A DNA stretch of 64,000 bases from Marinoscillum pacificum (GCF_024714495.1 NZ_JAMZMJ010000007.1:1-64000), one strand, 5' to 3'; counted from the stretch's first letter, positions 49,773-59,277 are shown. The notes: generated from the sequence alone by a model not told the origin. Numbers and translations: made by a program.

Positions 49773-52700
49773 ATGATGCAAAAGATGAATAAGTATATCA
49801 GCTTCCTATGTTTTTATTTATTGGCTACATTTTCATTTAGCCAGATTGTGGAGATCTCTCCCACAGATGCCACAGCTGAAGATGAGATAACCATCGTTTT
49901 TGATGCTTCGGAAGGTACAGCTGGACTAGTAGGTGCTGGTTCGGTTTATATGCATTCTGGTGTAGTAACTATTCCTAATGGAGAAGATTGGGAATATGTT
50001 GTGGGAAACTGGGGACAAGATGATGGTGTAGGAAAGATGTCCAAAGTTGATGGAGAAACAGATCTTTGGGAGATCACTTTGACTCCAAGGGATTATTATG
50101 ATGTGCCAGAGGGTACAAATATCTTCAGGTTATCCATGGTATTCAGAAGTGCTGATGGAACCAGTGAAGGAAAAGGAACACCTGGTGATTTTGATGGTGG
50201 ATCTGTCGGTTCTAACGGCGATATTTATCTTAATCTGGCAGTAGATGCCTATGTAAACATTACTTCTCCTACACAGGATGAAGTTTATCTCACCGCAAAT
50301 AGTCCTCTGACTATTTCAGCAGAAGCCTCAGCAGAGGTTTCGTCTATGGAAATGGCGATAGATGGCAGCACAGTTACATCTGTCAATTCAGGAACAACAA
50401 TTAGCCATAATTATATTCCTTCAACAACTGGAAGTATTTCCATATCAGTCAAAGCAACTATCGCAGGAACTAATGTAGAATCCTCCAAGGAGGTTTATGT
50501 TTCTGTAAGACCCAATACGATTGAGGAACCATTACCTGCAGGTATTAAAAAAGGAATTAATTATTCTGATGACCAAACTAAGGTGACTCTTGCTTTAGAA
50601 GCACCAAATAAAGAATTTGTATATGTAGTTGGTGATTTTACCAATTGGGAAACTCAAGACCAATACTTAATGAAGCAAACGCCAGAAGGAGATATGTTCT
50701 GGTTAGAAATCAACAACTTGACCCCACAGCAAGATTATGTATTCCAGTATTGGGTAGAAGGTACCACACGAATTGGAGATCCTTATGCAGATCAAGTGGC
50801 TGACCCATGGAATGATTCATACATTTCTAGTGAAGTGTTCCCAAATCTGCCAGCTTATGATAAAACAGAATATGAAATAGCAACAGTTTTCAAAACTGGT
50901 CAGACAGCATTTGAATGGGCTGCAACAGAAGATACCTGGTCTCCTCCGTTGAAAGATGATCTGGTTATCTATGAATTATTGGTGCGCGATTTCGTTGGGT
51001 CGCACAGTTTTCAGGATGTTATAGACTCATTGAGTTATTTGAAGCGTCTTGGAGTTAATGCTATTGAATTGATGCCAGTAATGGAGTTCGAGGGCAATTC
51101 CAGCTGGGGTTATAACGTAAGTTATTTCTTTGCTCCGGATAAATACTACGGCACCAAGAACGACTTCAAAGAGTTTGTTCAGGCAGCACATGAGCAGGGC
51201 TTTGCAGTGATTATGGACATGGTATTAAACCATGCTTTTGGACAAAATGCCTTGGTTAAGATGTATTGGGATGAAAATGCAGGTACTGTGAGTTCAGAAA
51301 GCCCTTGGTTCAATCAGGTAGCGACACATCCATTCAATGTAGGTTTTGATTTCAATCATGAAAGTGACTACACCAAAGCCTTCGTTGATTCAGTAAATAC
51401 TTATTGGCTGCAGGAGTATCACATAGATGGATATCGCTTTGACCTTTCCAAAGGTTTTACGCAAGTTATTACTGGCGATGATGTTGGAGCATGGGGACAA
51501 TATGATGCCAGTAGAATCGCCATTTTGGAACGTATGGCCAATGTGATTTGGCAAAATGATCAAGACGCTTATGTCATTTTAGAGCACTTTGGAGAGACAC
51601 AGGAAGAAGATGAATTGGCCTCTTCTGGAATGCTACTTTGGAGAAATTTGAACCATGCCTATGCAACTGCTTTAGATGGTGAGGGGGGCAATCTTTCTGG
51701 TGGTCAAAACCGAAAGAGAGTTACTTATATGGAAAGTCATGACGAAGAGCGTTTGGCATTTGTCATGGGTTCTGAAGGCATCTCCTCTGGCAATTACAAC
51801 ATTGCTGATCAAGATGTTTATTTAGAGCGTGCTAAAATGGCTGCAGCTTTCAACTTGCTACAGTCTGGGCCAAAAATGATCTGGCAATTCGGTGAGCTTG
51901 GCTATGACATTCCGATTAACCAAAACGGTCGAACTGGTGAAAAACCTCTGGTTTGGGGTACAGGTAGTTTAGAGTACTACGATGATGAGTTAAGACAATA
52001 TGTATATGACGCATATGCAGCGATATTAGATCTACGTAATCAATATCCAGAAGTAATTCGTGCAGGTTCTTATACATCATCACTCAGCGAAACAGTAAAG
52101 TCTCTTTCCATCACGCACCCTACGCTTGATATTTACATTGTTGGAAACTTTGGTTTAGATGAAGTAACGACGAGTATTACCTTACCAGAAACCGGAGATT
52201 GGTTTGATTATTTTTCAGGAGAGCAAACTGATTTTTCGGTAGCGACTTTTGATTTCGATCTTGCTCCTGGAGAATTCCACATTTTTACAAGCGAAAGGAT
52301 CTCTGAAGGATTTGAGAATGTCATAGAGATCTATCAAAATCCAGTGACTGTAGATCCACCTGTGTTTACTGCTAATACAGAAATTACGATCACATTTGAT
52401 GCTACCAAGGCAAGCAATGCCGGAACAGATGGTTTGGTAGAAGCTTCCAAAGTTTATCTTCATGCGGGTGTTGTTTCTGACGATCCAAGTAGTACGATAC
52501 TTACGAATATTGTTGGTAACCTTTCGGATGATGGAGTTGGTCAGATGACTCAAGTTGATGGTCAATCAAACAAATGGGAAATTACTTTGACTCCTCGAGA
52601 TTACTTTGGGTTGGCGGATAGTGATGATGCTTTTAGGCTGGGTATGTATTTCCGTGATGCGGATAACACCAATAAAGCTAAAGGTTTTAGAGGACGTGAC

Positions 52701-53393
52701 GTATACGTTGATATTCTTCAGGAAGGAAATATTGTATCTGTTGAGCCTACAGAGTTTTCAGTAGATGATGAAGTTACCATTACATTCAACGCGGCACTTG
52801 GAAGCAGAGGTTTGGTAGATGCAGCAAAAGTTTACATTCACTCAGGCGTGGTGACTTCTGATATAGAAACACCAACAGGAGATGACTGGTCCAACATTGT
52901 TGGCAACTGGGCTACGGATGATGGAGTTGGTGAAATGACGAACGTATCCGGTACCGACCTATGGCAAATCACCCTAACACCTAGATCTTATTATAGCTTA
53001 TCAGGTAGCGATGCTTACTGGTTGACCATGGTTTTCAGAGATGCTTCTGGAGCTAGTAAAGGTACGGGTCCGGCTAGTGATTTTGACGGAGGATTCATTG
53101 CGAGTAATGGAGATATTTTCGTTCAGATCCCACTTAGACCATCTACAGTTCTTGAGGCTCCAGCTATTGATGAAGTATTACTTTATCCAAACCCAAGTCA
53201 GGGGTTGATTCAAATCAAAGGGTTGAAAGAGAATCAATTAATCAGAGTTTACGATCAGTCTGGAAAAGTGGTGCTAGAAGATTATACCAATATAGATGGC
53301 CAGTTGGATGGGTCTGCTTTACCAAATGGATTGTATCTGCTTAGAGTAGATGGCCAGCAAGTAATGACGAAAAAGTTGATTATCAATAAATGA
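49773..53393 (+). CDS. Multidomain GH13 alpha-amylase with T9SS sorting domain
   Basis: The product is 1206 aa with a signal peptide (FLCFYLLATFSFSQ). About 24-150 is module A, of no family I know. An Ig-like domain (about 155-245), a CBM48-like domain (about 255-360; FVYVVGDFTNWETQDQYLMK) and the GH13 barrel (about 380-770) follow. Catalytic residues are Asp557 (DGYRFDLSKG), Glu604 (ILEHFGE) and Asp657 (MESHDEERL), all intact. Modules B (about 850-975) and C (about 985-1115) resemble A (DDGVG, ITLTPR). A type IX sorting domain ends the protein (LLYPNPSQGLIQIKGL, KKLIINK). It is likely surface-bound or released and cuts starch outside. Overlaps the next gene by 4 bp. Confidence 0.9.
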   Translation: MMQKMNKYISFLCFYLLATFSFSQIVEISPTDATAEDEITIVFDASEGTAGLVGAGSVYMHSGVVTIPNGEDWEYVVGNWGQDDGVGKMSKVDGETDLWEITLTPRDYYDVPEGTNIFRLSMVFRSADGTSEGKGTPGDFDGGSVGSNGDIYLNLAVDAYVNITSPTQDEVYLTANSPLTISAEASAEVSSMEMAIDGSTVTSVNSGTTISHNYIPSTTGSISISVKATIAGTNVESSKEVYVSVRPNTIEEPLPAGIKKGINYSDDQTKVTLALEAPNKEFVYVVGDFTNWETQDQYLMKQTPEGDMFWLEINNLTPQQDYVFQYWVEGTTRIGDPYADQVADPWNDSYISSEVFPNLPAYDKTEYEIATVFKTGQTAFEWAATEDTWSPPLKDDLVIYELLVRDFVGSHSFQDVIDSLSYLKRLGVNAIELMPVMEFEGNSSWGYNVSYFFAPDKYYGTKNDFKEFVQAAHEQGFAVIMDMVLNHAFGQNALVKMYWDENAGTVSSESPWFNQVATHPFNVGFDFNHESDYTKAFVDSVNTYWLQEYHIDGYRFDLSKGFTQVITGDDVGAWGQYDASRIAILERMANVIWQNDQDAYVILEHFGETQEEDELASSGMLLWRNLNHAYATALDGEGGNLSGGQNRKRVTYMESHDEERLAFVMGSEGISSGNYNIADQDVYLERAKMAAAFNLLQSGPKMIWQFGELGYDIPINQNGRTGEKPLVWGTGSLEYYDDELRQYVYDAYAAILDLRNQYPEVIRAGSYTSSLSETVKSLSITHPTLDIYIVGNFGLDEVTTSITLPETGDWFDYFSGEQTDFSVATFDFDLAPGEFHIFTSERISEGFENVIEIYQNPVTVDPPVFTANTEITITFDATKASNAGTDGLVEASKVYLHAGVVSDDPSSTILTNIVGNLSDDGVGQMTQVDGQSNKWEITLTPRDYFGLADSDDAFRLGMYFRDADNTNKAKGFRGRDVYVDILQEGNIVSVEPTEFSVDDEVTITFNAALGSRGLVDAAKVYIHSGVVTSDIETPTGDDWSNIVGNWATDDGVGEMTNVSGTDLWQITLTPRSYYSLSGSDAYWLTMVFRDASGASKGTGPASDFDGGFIASNGDIFVQIPLRPSTVLEAPAIDEVLLYPNPSQGLIQIKGLKENQLIRVYDQSGKVVLEDYTNIDGQLDGSALPNGLYLLRVDGQQVMTKKLIINK

Positions 53394-55228
53394 GATTAGT
53401 GTTTAGAGGAGTGAGAGTAGTTGCGGCGATTGGATTGCTAATGGTATTGGTTAGTGGATTTTCTCAGTCGATTTCCAGAATAGAGCCACCTAATTGGTGG
53501 GCAGGGATGTCGAATCCAAATCTGCAAGTCATGCTTTATGGCGAGGATCTGAAAGGAGCTAAGGTTAGCATTGATTCTAAAGAAGTCGAGTTGGTAAAAG
53601 TGAATGAAGCCAATAGTCCCAACTATCTGTTTCTGGATCTTAATATACCAGAAGGGACAACTGCACAAACATTCAATATCAACGTCAAATCCAAAAATGG
53701 AAAAACGAAGGTTGCTTATCAGCTGATGGAGCGAACTAGCAGAGAACTTCAAACAGTTGACGCAAGTGACGTGGTGTATCTATTGACTCCAGATCGATTT
53801 GTGAATGGGGATCCGTCCAACGATACGGTGGAAGGAATGAAAGAGGCAGGCGACCGATCTAACAGAGGTGGAAGACACGGTGGTGATTTGACAGGAGTGA
53901 TCTCTAAACTGGATTATCTGGAAGATATGGGAATCACAGCTCTTTGGTTGAATCCTGTGGTAGAGAATGATATGCCTAGCTACTCCTATCATGGGTACGC
54001 CATTACTGATTATTACAAAGTTGATCCTCGATATGGTTCTAACGAACAGTACGTAGAGTTGGCTAATAAACTGCATGCTAAAGGAATGAAATTGGTGATT
54101 GATTTGGTATTCAATCACTGCGGATTGTCACACTGGTGGATGGAAGATATGCCTTATTCGGATTGGGTACATGACCATAATACATATGGTAACACCAATT
54201 ATCAACTGGCAGTAGAAAGTGATCCGTATTCTTCTCAGTCGGATTTGAATCAAATGGAAAAAGGCTGGTTCGTACCGACCATGCCTGATTTGAATCAAGA
54301 CAATCCTATGATGGCCAATTACCTGATTCAAAACAGTATTTGGTGGATAGAGTATGCCGGATTGGACGGTATTCGAATGGACACGCATCCATACAACAGC
54401 AAAGAGGTGATGAAAGAATGGACCGAGAGAGTTCATGCAGAATATCCGGGTTTCTACCTATTGGGAGAAACATGGGTTGGCGAACCATCTTTGGAAGCCT
54501 ACTGGGCACCAGAAGCTAACAACCCGAATGGCTTTGAGTCTGGGCTGACTAGCATTACCGATTTCCCAATCTGTTATGCCATGCAAAATGCTTTCAAAGA
54601 AGATGGAGATGTGTGGAAGCTGTATGAGACTTTGAGCAAAGACTTTTTGTACAACGATCCATTAAGCAATACCATTTTTCCTGATAACCATGACATGGAT
54701 CGCTTCTATCATAGTATTGGCAATGATGTGAATCGTTTAAATACAGCCATGACTTTCCTGATGACAACACGTGGTACTCCACAGCTTTTCTACGGTACTG
54801 AGATACTTATGGAGAAGTTTGGTGATCATGGCGACTTAAGGGAAGACTATCCCGGTGGTTGGGAAGGTGATGAGCAAAATGCATTTGACTTTGAGCAGCT
54901 AACTGCCGATCAACAAATTGCTTTTGACCATTTGCGCAAGTTGATGAACTACCGAAAAGCAAGTAAAGCTTTGCAGATTGGATCACTGGTTCATTTCATG
55001 CCTCGAGACAATGTCTATGTCTATAAGCGAGCATTTGAAGGTGAAGAAGTGTTGGTGATATTGAGCAATAACAATGAGGAGGTAGAGCTAGCTCTTGATC
55101 GATTTGCAGAGGTTATTGGAGATCACAAGAAAGGAGTTAATGCTCTAACAAGTGAGCACGTATCACTTGAAAATACATTGAAAGTGGCTCCTGAGAGTAG
55201 TTTGATTATTGAATTAAGTAAAGATTAA
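53390..55228 (+). CDS. GH13 alpha-amylase/cyclomaltodextrinase-like enzyme
   Basis: The product is 612 aa. An N-terminal membrane or signal sequence (about 1-28, AAIGLLMVLVSGFSQS) is followed by an immunoglobulin-like domain (about 30-115) of the cyclomaltodextrinase type and the GH13 barrel. Catalytic Asp331 (GIRMDTHPY), Glu360 (LLGETWVG) and Asp435 (FPDNHDMDRF) are present, and LVIDLVFNHCG is conserved region I. No lipobox is seen, so a periplasmic enzyme acting on imported malto-oligosaccharides is likely. Start overlaps the previous stop (ATGA), implying coupled translation. Confidence 0.93.
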   Translation: MRLVFRGVRVVAAIGLLMVLVSGFSQSISRIEPPNWWAGMSNPNLQVMLYGEDLKGAKVSIDSKEVELVKVNEANSPNYLFLDLNIPEGTTAQTFNINVKSKNGKTKVAYQLMERTSRELQTVDASDVVYLLTPDRFVNGDPSNDTVEGMKEAGDRSNRGGRHGGDLTGVISKLDYLEDMGITALWLNPVVENDMPSYSYHGYAITDYYKVDPRYGSNEQYVELANKLHAKGMKLVIDLVFNHCGLSHWWMEDMPYSDWVHDHNTYGNTNYQLAVESDPYSSQSDLNQMEKGWFVPTMPDLNQDNPMMANYLIQNSIWWIEYAGLDGIRMDTHPYNSKEVMKEWTERVHAEYPGFYLLGETWVGEPSLEAYWAPEANNPNGFESGLTSITDFPICYAMQNAFKEDGDVWKLYETLSKDFLYNDPLSNTIFPDNHDMDRFYHSIGNDVNRLNTAMTFLMTTRGTPQLFYGTEILMEKFGDHGDLREDYPGGWEGDEQNAFDFEQLTADQQIAFDHLRKLMNYRKASKALQIGSLVHFMPRDNVYVYKRAFEGEEVLVILSNNNEEVELALDRFAEVIGDHKKGVNALTSEHVSLENTLKVAPESSLIIELSKD

Positions 55229-55241
55229 TAATGATATATAG

Positions 55242-57242
55242 ATGAAAAGGGTTTTTAGATTTCTAGCGATTATACCAGTGATCATGATGTCGTGTCAGCC
55301 AAAAGCTGAGAACAATACGACCTTGTCACTTGGATCACCGTCTGATGTGGTGAAAATGACATTTGGTTTGACAGATGCTGGTCAGCCATATTACACGTCA
55401 TCATTTGAGAATAAAGACGTAGTTGATACTTCTTTCCTCGGTTTTGAATTGGGAGATAATGTTTCTCTGAGTAAAGACTTTAAAGTAACTAACTCTGCAC
55501 AAAGCAGCTTTGATGAAACTTGGGAGCAGCCTTGGGGTGAAGAGCGATTCATTCGCAACAATTACAATGAACTGAAGGTAAATCTGGAAACTGCTGCAGG
55601 GTACCAGTTGAACATCATCTTCAGAGCGTTTGACAATGGATTGGCTTTCCGTTATGAATTCCCAGCACAAGCAAAACTTGGTGAGTTTGAGGTTATGGAC
55701 GAGTTGACAGAGTTCAACATGGCCAACGATCAGTCTGCATGGTGGATTCCTACTTACGAAGGCAACAGATACGAATACGAGTTTACTAAGTCTGATGTAA
55801 GTGACCTGAAAATGGTGCACACGCCATTGACGATGGAAGGACAGACCTTCGTATCTATTCACGAAGCGGCATTGTATGATTACCCAAGTATGGTGATCAA
55901 AGGAAAGGGTTCTAAAAAGCTGAAATGTGATTTGGTTCCTTACAGCAAAACCAATCCTGTAAAAGCATATCTGAAAGCACCTTTCTCTACTCCATGGAGA
56001 ACGATACAAATGGGGAATCAGGCTGGTGACTTGATCATGAACTACATGATTTTGAACCTGAATGAGCCTAACAAACTAGGAGATGTGTCGTGGGTAGAGC
56101 CAGGAAAATATGTTGGCGTTTGGTGGGAGATGTTCATCAATTTAGGAACATGGCATCAAGGACCAAAACACGCTGCAAATACTGAAAACGTTAAGAAATA
56201 CATTGATTTTGCTGCGGCTAATGGCTTCAGAGGAATCCTGGTAGAAGGCTGGAACTACGGCTGGGATGGAGAATGGATGAATGGTGGAACCAAGTTTGAT
56301 TTCACAAAACCATATCCAGATTACGACATTGAGGAGTTGAGCAGATATGCAGCTGAAAAAGGAGTTTACATCATTGGCCACCATGAGACTGGTGCGGATA
56401 TCGAGAACTACGATAGCCAGTTAGATGATGCTTACAAATACCTTGCTGATCACGGCATGAAAACCGTGAAGACCGGTTATGTAGAAAATGGAGATACCCT
56501 TCCAAATGGATTGTACCACCACGGTCAGGCTTTCGTTCAGCACTTCCAGCGAGTAATTGAGGCAGGAGCTAAGCACAAGACGATGATTGTAGCTCACGAA
56601 CCTATTCATGATACTGGAAAGCGAAGAACTTATCCAAACATGGTGTCTCGTGAAGGAGCAAAAGGGCAGGAATACAACGCAATGGGTGGAACTGCAATGA
56701 ACCACGTTACGGTGATTCCTTTCACAAGAAGTTTGGCTGGACCATTCGACTACACGCCTGGTCTTTTCGGTATCAAAGTAAAGTCAACAGGTTATACGAC
56801 GCCTACTACTATCGCTAGAGAATTGGCGCTCTACTTAGTGATCTATGCACCAATGCAAATGGCGAATGACTTGCCAGAAAACTATGAAGGTCACCCAATG
56901 CTGCAGTTTATCCGTGATGTGAAAACTGACTGGGAAACAACGAACGTGTTGAGCGGTGAGATTGGCAAGCACGTGGCGATTGCCAGACAAGCTAGAGGAA
57001 CGGAAGACTGGTTTGTGGGAGCTATCACCAATGAGGATGCACGAACTACCACCATCAACTTCGATTTCTTACCAGCAGGGGCAACTTACGAAGCAACTAT
57101 TTACAGAAATGCAGATGATGCTAGCTGGCCTAATAATCCAGAGGCTTACGCGATCGACAAGCAAGAAGTAACTAGCGAATCGGTTATTGATTTTGACTTG
57201 ATCGGTGCAGGTGGTGTAGCGATTAGCCTGAAGAAGAAATAA
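55242..57242 (+). CDS. susB: GH97 alpha-glucosidase (SusB-like)
   Basis: The product is 666 aa with a lipobox (VIMMSCQPK). The beta-sandwich (about 30-275) holds the substrate; the barrel follows with EGWNYGWDGEWMNGG, VYIIGHHETGADIENYD and MIVAHEPIHDTGKRRTYPNM, then SREGAKGQEYNAMGG. The Glu residues of HEPIHDTG and GAKGQEYN fit the inverting, calcium-dependent subgroup. It releases glucose from the non-reducing end of malto-oligosaccharides in the periplasm. It completes the locus and is followed by a strong terminator. Confidence 0.94.
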   Translation: MKRVFRFLAIIPVIMMSCQPKAENNTTLSLGSPSDVVKMTFGLTDAGQPYYTSSFENKDVVDTSFLGFELGDNVSLSKDFKVTNSAQSSFDETWEQPWGEERFIRNNYNELKVNLETAAGYQLNIIFRAFDNGLAFRYEFPAQAKLGEFEVMDELTEFNMANDQSAWWIPTYEGNRYEYEFTKSDVSDLKMVHTPLTMEGQTFVSIHEAALYDYPSMVIKGKGSKKLKCDLVPYSKTNPVKAYLKAPFSTPWRTIQMGNQAGDLIMNYMILNLNEPNKLGDVSWVEPGKYVGVWWEMFINLGTWHQGPKHAANTENVKKYIDFAAANGFRGILVEGWNYGWDGEWMNGGTKFDFTKPYPDYDIEELSRYAAEKGVYIIGHHETGADIENYDSQLDDAYKYLADHGMKTVKTGYVENGDTLPNGLYHHGQAFVQHFQRVIEAGAKHKTMIVAHEPIHDTGKRRTYPNMVSREGAKGQEYNAMGGTAMNHVTVIPFTRSLAGPFDYTPGLFGIKVKSTGYTTPTTIARELALYLVIYAPMQMANDLPENYEGHPMLQFIRDVKTDWETTNVLSGEIGKHVAIARQARGTEDWFVGAITNEDARTTTINFDFLPAGATYEATIYRNADDASWPNNPEAYAIDKQEVTSESVIDFDLIGAGGVAISLKKK

Positions 57243-57268
57243 AGAACTTAGTGTTCATAAGCACGGAA

Positions 57269-57298
57269 GGCATCCACTGGTTAGTGGGTGCCTTTTTT
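57269..57298 (+). terminator. Intrinsic terminator of the starch locus
   Basis: GGCATCCAC pairs with GTGGGTGCC (one G-T pair) around TGGTTA, then T6, 26 bp after the GH97 stop. Confidence 0.88.
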
Positions 57299-57348
57299 AT
57301 TTTCTATACCGTGTAAACATTTATTTCGGTTCGAGTTATCCGTGAAAG

Positions 57349-57966
57349 TTAATATTCCAGAAGTTGAGTAATTTTTAGATCGATGGAATATGCATAATCA
57401 TAGTTGAAGTAGCATCTTTTCAATGAAATGTCTGCATCTTCATCATCAACTAAAGTATATGATTTAGCTACTAGCTCTCCAACAATAGAAAAATAATAGA
57501 TAGAGTGTTCATAGGCTACACCTTTTGTACATTCACTGTTAAAGAAGTTCGCCAATCTTTCAAATGCTATTAGGCTACCATTGCTAGGATTGATATAATA
57601 TCGATAGCCAATGAACCAGTCTCCTGACTCACTCAATGGGTATTCCGCAAAGTAATACAGTTGATTATTTGACGTGTGCAATATATTGATTGAAGCGGAG
57701 ACATCATCTGGCCAGTTATCATCAATCACCTTCACGAATTGGTCCGAGGAATGAGTTTTTGCCATTAACCCTACCAAATTTTGATTTGATGAAATGAATG
57801 ATTGAGTTGATTGGATGACACTGTCAATCTCTTTGACTAATACCGCATTTTGATCTAGTCCAAAAATTGAATCCTCAGCAATATTTAAGTTATTAAGAGT
57901 TCTTGACTGAGAGAGAAGTTGAATAGGTAGAAGTATGATAACTGTTATTGAAGCCAAACGATACAT
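57349..57966 (-). CDS. Small secreted protein of unknown function
   Basis: The product is 205 aa with a signal peptide (ITVIILLPIQLLSQ). The mature part has a stretch like a sensor or lipocalin-like sheet (QLYYFAEYPLSESGDWFIGY, YYINPSNGSLIAFERLANFF) and one Cys pair (SECTKG, LKRCYF). I do not recognise it. It lies 9 bp after the RDD gene and is probably in its transcript; a link in function is not evident. Confidence 0.6.
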   Translation of the reverse strand: MYRLASITVIILLPIQLLSQSRTLNNLNIAEDSIFGLDQNAVLVKEIDSVIQSTQSFISSNQNLVGLMAKTHSSDQFVKVIDDNWPDDVSASINILHTSNNQLYYFAEYPLSESGDWFIGYRYYINPSNGSLIAFERLANFFNSECTKGVAYEHSIYYFSIVGELVAKSYTLVDDEDADISLKRCYFNYDYAYSIDLKITQLLEY

Positions 57967-57975
57967 AATTTCATC

Positions 57976-58500
57976 TCATTTTTCTTGTTTGGTGCCACAT
58001 TCAGCACACTCGAATGAGCCTTTGATGGTCTCTTCAAAAGTGAGGGACAGTTCTGCAGCACAGTTACTACATCGGGCGGTTTCTCCTCCAATGACAGTTG
58101 TTTTGGCCCATAGGTCTCCCACGCGTTGATTTAAGTTAGTATTCCTCACCGTCAAGAAAGCTATCAATCCAAAAGTGCTAAAAAGTTCGAAACTGTCAGC
58201 GATTCTTCTTACCAATGCCTGACTTATAGAAATGGATTTTCCACTAAGAGTGACCACTTTAAGTCCACAGAGCAAGTGACCGATAGTTTGTCCTTTGAAT
58301 CCTTCCACGATAGGAAAGTACAGGAACCATGTGCTAAATAGAATCAATGCGGGCCAACCATTGACGCTATAACCTCCTTTATCATTTGGACTGCCAAATT
58401 GATAGACATACCAGACCCAGAAGGTCATGCAAATGCCATAGTCTATAATGGTAGCTGCAATTCTGAGCTTGAGGTTGGGTTGAGGAGGGAGTTTTGACAT
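57976..58500 (-). CDS. RDD-family membrane protein with C-terminal zinc ribbon
   Basis: The product is 174 aa. The RDD domain (about 8-130) has three hydrophobic segments and conserved polar residues (LRIAATIIDYGICM; GQTIGHLLCGLKV; RRIADSFELF). A four-cysteine ribbon (CSNCAAELSL ... CAECGTKQEK) at about 143-170 is an addition that could bind zinc. RDD proteins are of uncertain role. The ribbon is probably cytoplasmic. Upstream is the toxin-antitoxin pair. Confidence 0.8.
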   Translation of the reverse strand: MSKLPPQPNLKLRIAATIIDYGICMTFWVWYVYQFGSPNDKGGYSVNGWPALILFSTWFLYFPIVEGFKGQTIGHLLCGLKVVTLSGKSISISQALVRRIADSFELFSTFGLIAFLTVRNTNLNQRVGDLWAKTTVIGGETARCSNCAAELSLTFEETIKGSFECAECGTKQEK

Positions 58501-58541
58501 ATTTAGTCTTTACATCAAATGAATTTACTTTTCACATGTTG

Positions 58542-58592
58542 AAGATAATCAATGAATAAGTTATTGGTGCTATAGCAGTGTCTTCTAACACC
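58542..58592. repeat. 51-bp direct repeat flanking hepT-mntA, left copy
   Basis: The first 28 bases (58542-58569) are identical to 59227-59254, beginning AAGATAATCAATGAATAAG. The next 23 keep AGTGTCT and ACAC in register. It encloses the HepT/MntA pair together with the right copy. Confidence 0.85.
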
Positions 58593-58598
58593 ATTAGA

Positions 58599-58937
58599 TT
58601 AATTATCTTTCAATGCTTCAAGTTGGTCAATTAGAAGGTCTAAATCATCAGATATGATTTCCCAAACTATGTCATAATCCACTCCGAAATACTCATGAAT
58701 TAACCGATTTCTATATCCTTTTAGTTGACTCCAGGGAATTTGAGGGTTGGATGTTTGAAAGTTAGTATCTACTCGAGAAGAGGCTTCTCCGATGATTTCA
58801 AAGTTGCGAACTACAGCATCTAGCGTTTTTTGATCTTCTATGAATTCCTGATAGGAATAATTTTGAGTGTAGGAATTGACTCGATTGGCAGCTTCAAGCA
58901 TATCTAAGATAAGCAACTGATTGTCTCTCTTAGACAT
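58599..58937 (-). CDS. HepT-like HEPN RNase toxin (DUF86)
   Basis: The product is 112 aa, the usual HepT length. The HEPN motif RNRLIHEYFG gives R-x4-H-x-Y, the RNase active site. The helical bundle is complete. In known HepT/MntA systems this protein cleaves RNA and is silenced by tri-AMPylation of its active-site Tyr by MntA. The gene overlaps mntA by 8 bp. An intact motif suggests a functional toxin. Confidence 0.92.
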   Translation of the reverse strand: MSKRDNQLLILDMLEAANRVNSYTQNYSYQEFIEDQKTLDAVVRNFEIIGEASSRVDTNFQTSNPQIPWSQLKGYRNRLIHEYFGVDYDIVWEIISDDLDLLIDQLEALKDN

Positions 58938-59220
58938 ATATTAAGTCAGGCTCTATTGATTGGAGATAGTGCGGTTTGATACCTCTCTTGGATACCAAAT
59001 CTACTTTTTGGCCAAGGGACGTTTCTACCTCATTAGCCAGATCGATGAATTTAGACCCTACTTTGCCATCAAACTCAACAAGGATATCTATATCACTATC
59101 TGGAGTTTGTTCAGATCTTGCAAAAGAACCAAAGAGTGCCATAGAAGCTATTGGGTAAGACTTTTGCAATCCTTCCTTTAGGGCTTTTAATTGATCAATG
59201 ATTTCTTCTTTCGTTTTCAC
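58930..59220 (-). CDS. MntA-like nucleotidyltransferase antitoxin (GTG start)
   Basis: I chose the GTG at 59220 (96 aa; KTKEEIIDQLKALKEGL after the initiator) because it matches the family N-terminus. An ATG at 59286 adds 22 residues that are encoded inside a repeat copy. The minimal nucleotidyltransferase motif is intact: GSFARSEQ (Gly-Ser) and DSDIDI (metal aspartates). It should inactivate HepT by adding AMP units. The 8-bp overlap with hepT supports co-translation. Confidence 0.88.
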   Translation of the reverse strand: MKTKEEIIDQLKALKEGLQKSYPIASMALFGSFARSEQTPDSDIDILVEFDGKVGSKFIDLANEVETSLGQKVDLVSKRGIKPHYLQSIEPDLIYV

Positions 59221-59226
59221 TTGATA

Positions 59227-59277
59227 AAGATAATCAATGAATAAGTTATTGGTGTCATAGGAGTGTCTGGAGACACT
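59227..59277. repeat. 51-bp direct repeat flanking hepT-mntA, right copy
   Basis: Partner of 58542-58592. It lies directly upstream of mntA, so it includes the promoter region. This copy contains a perfect palindromic stem (59261-59278) that is degraded in the other copy. Confidence 0.85.

Noticed and set aside
55401-56009. 202-codon minus-strand frame inside the GH97 gene
   Set aside because: Antisense of a well supported gene with catalytic residues; the residue make-up (many Cys, Phe, Arg) is typical of a shadow frame.
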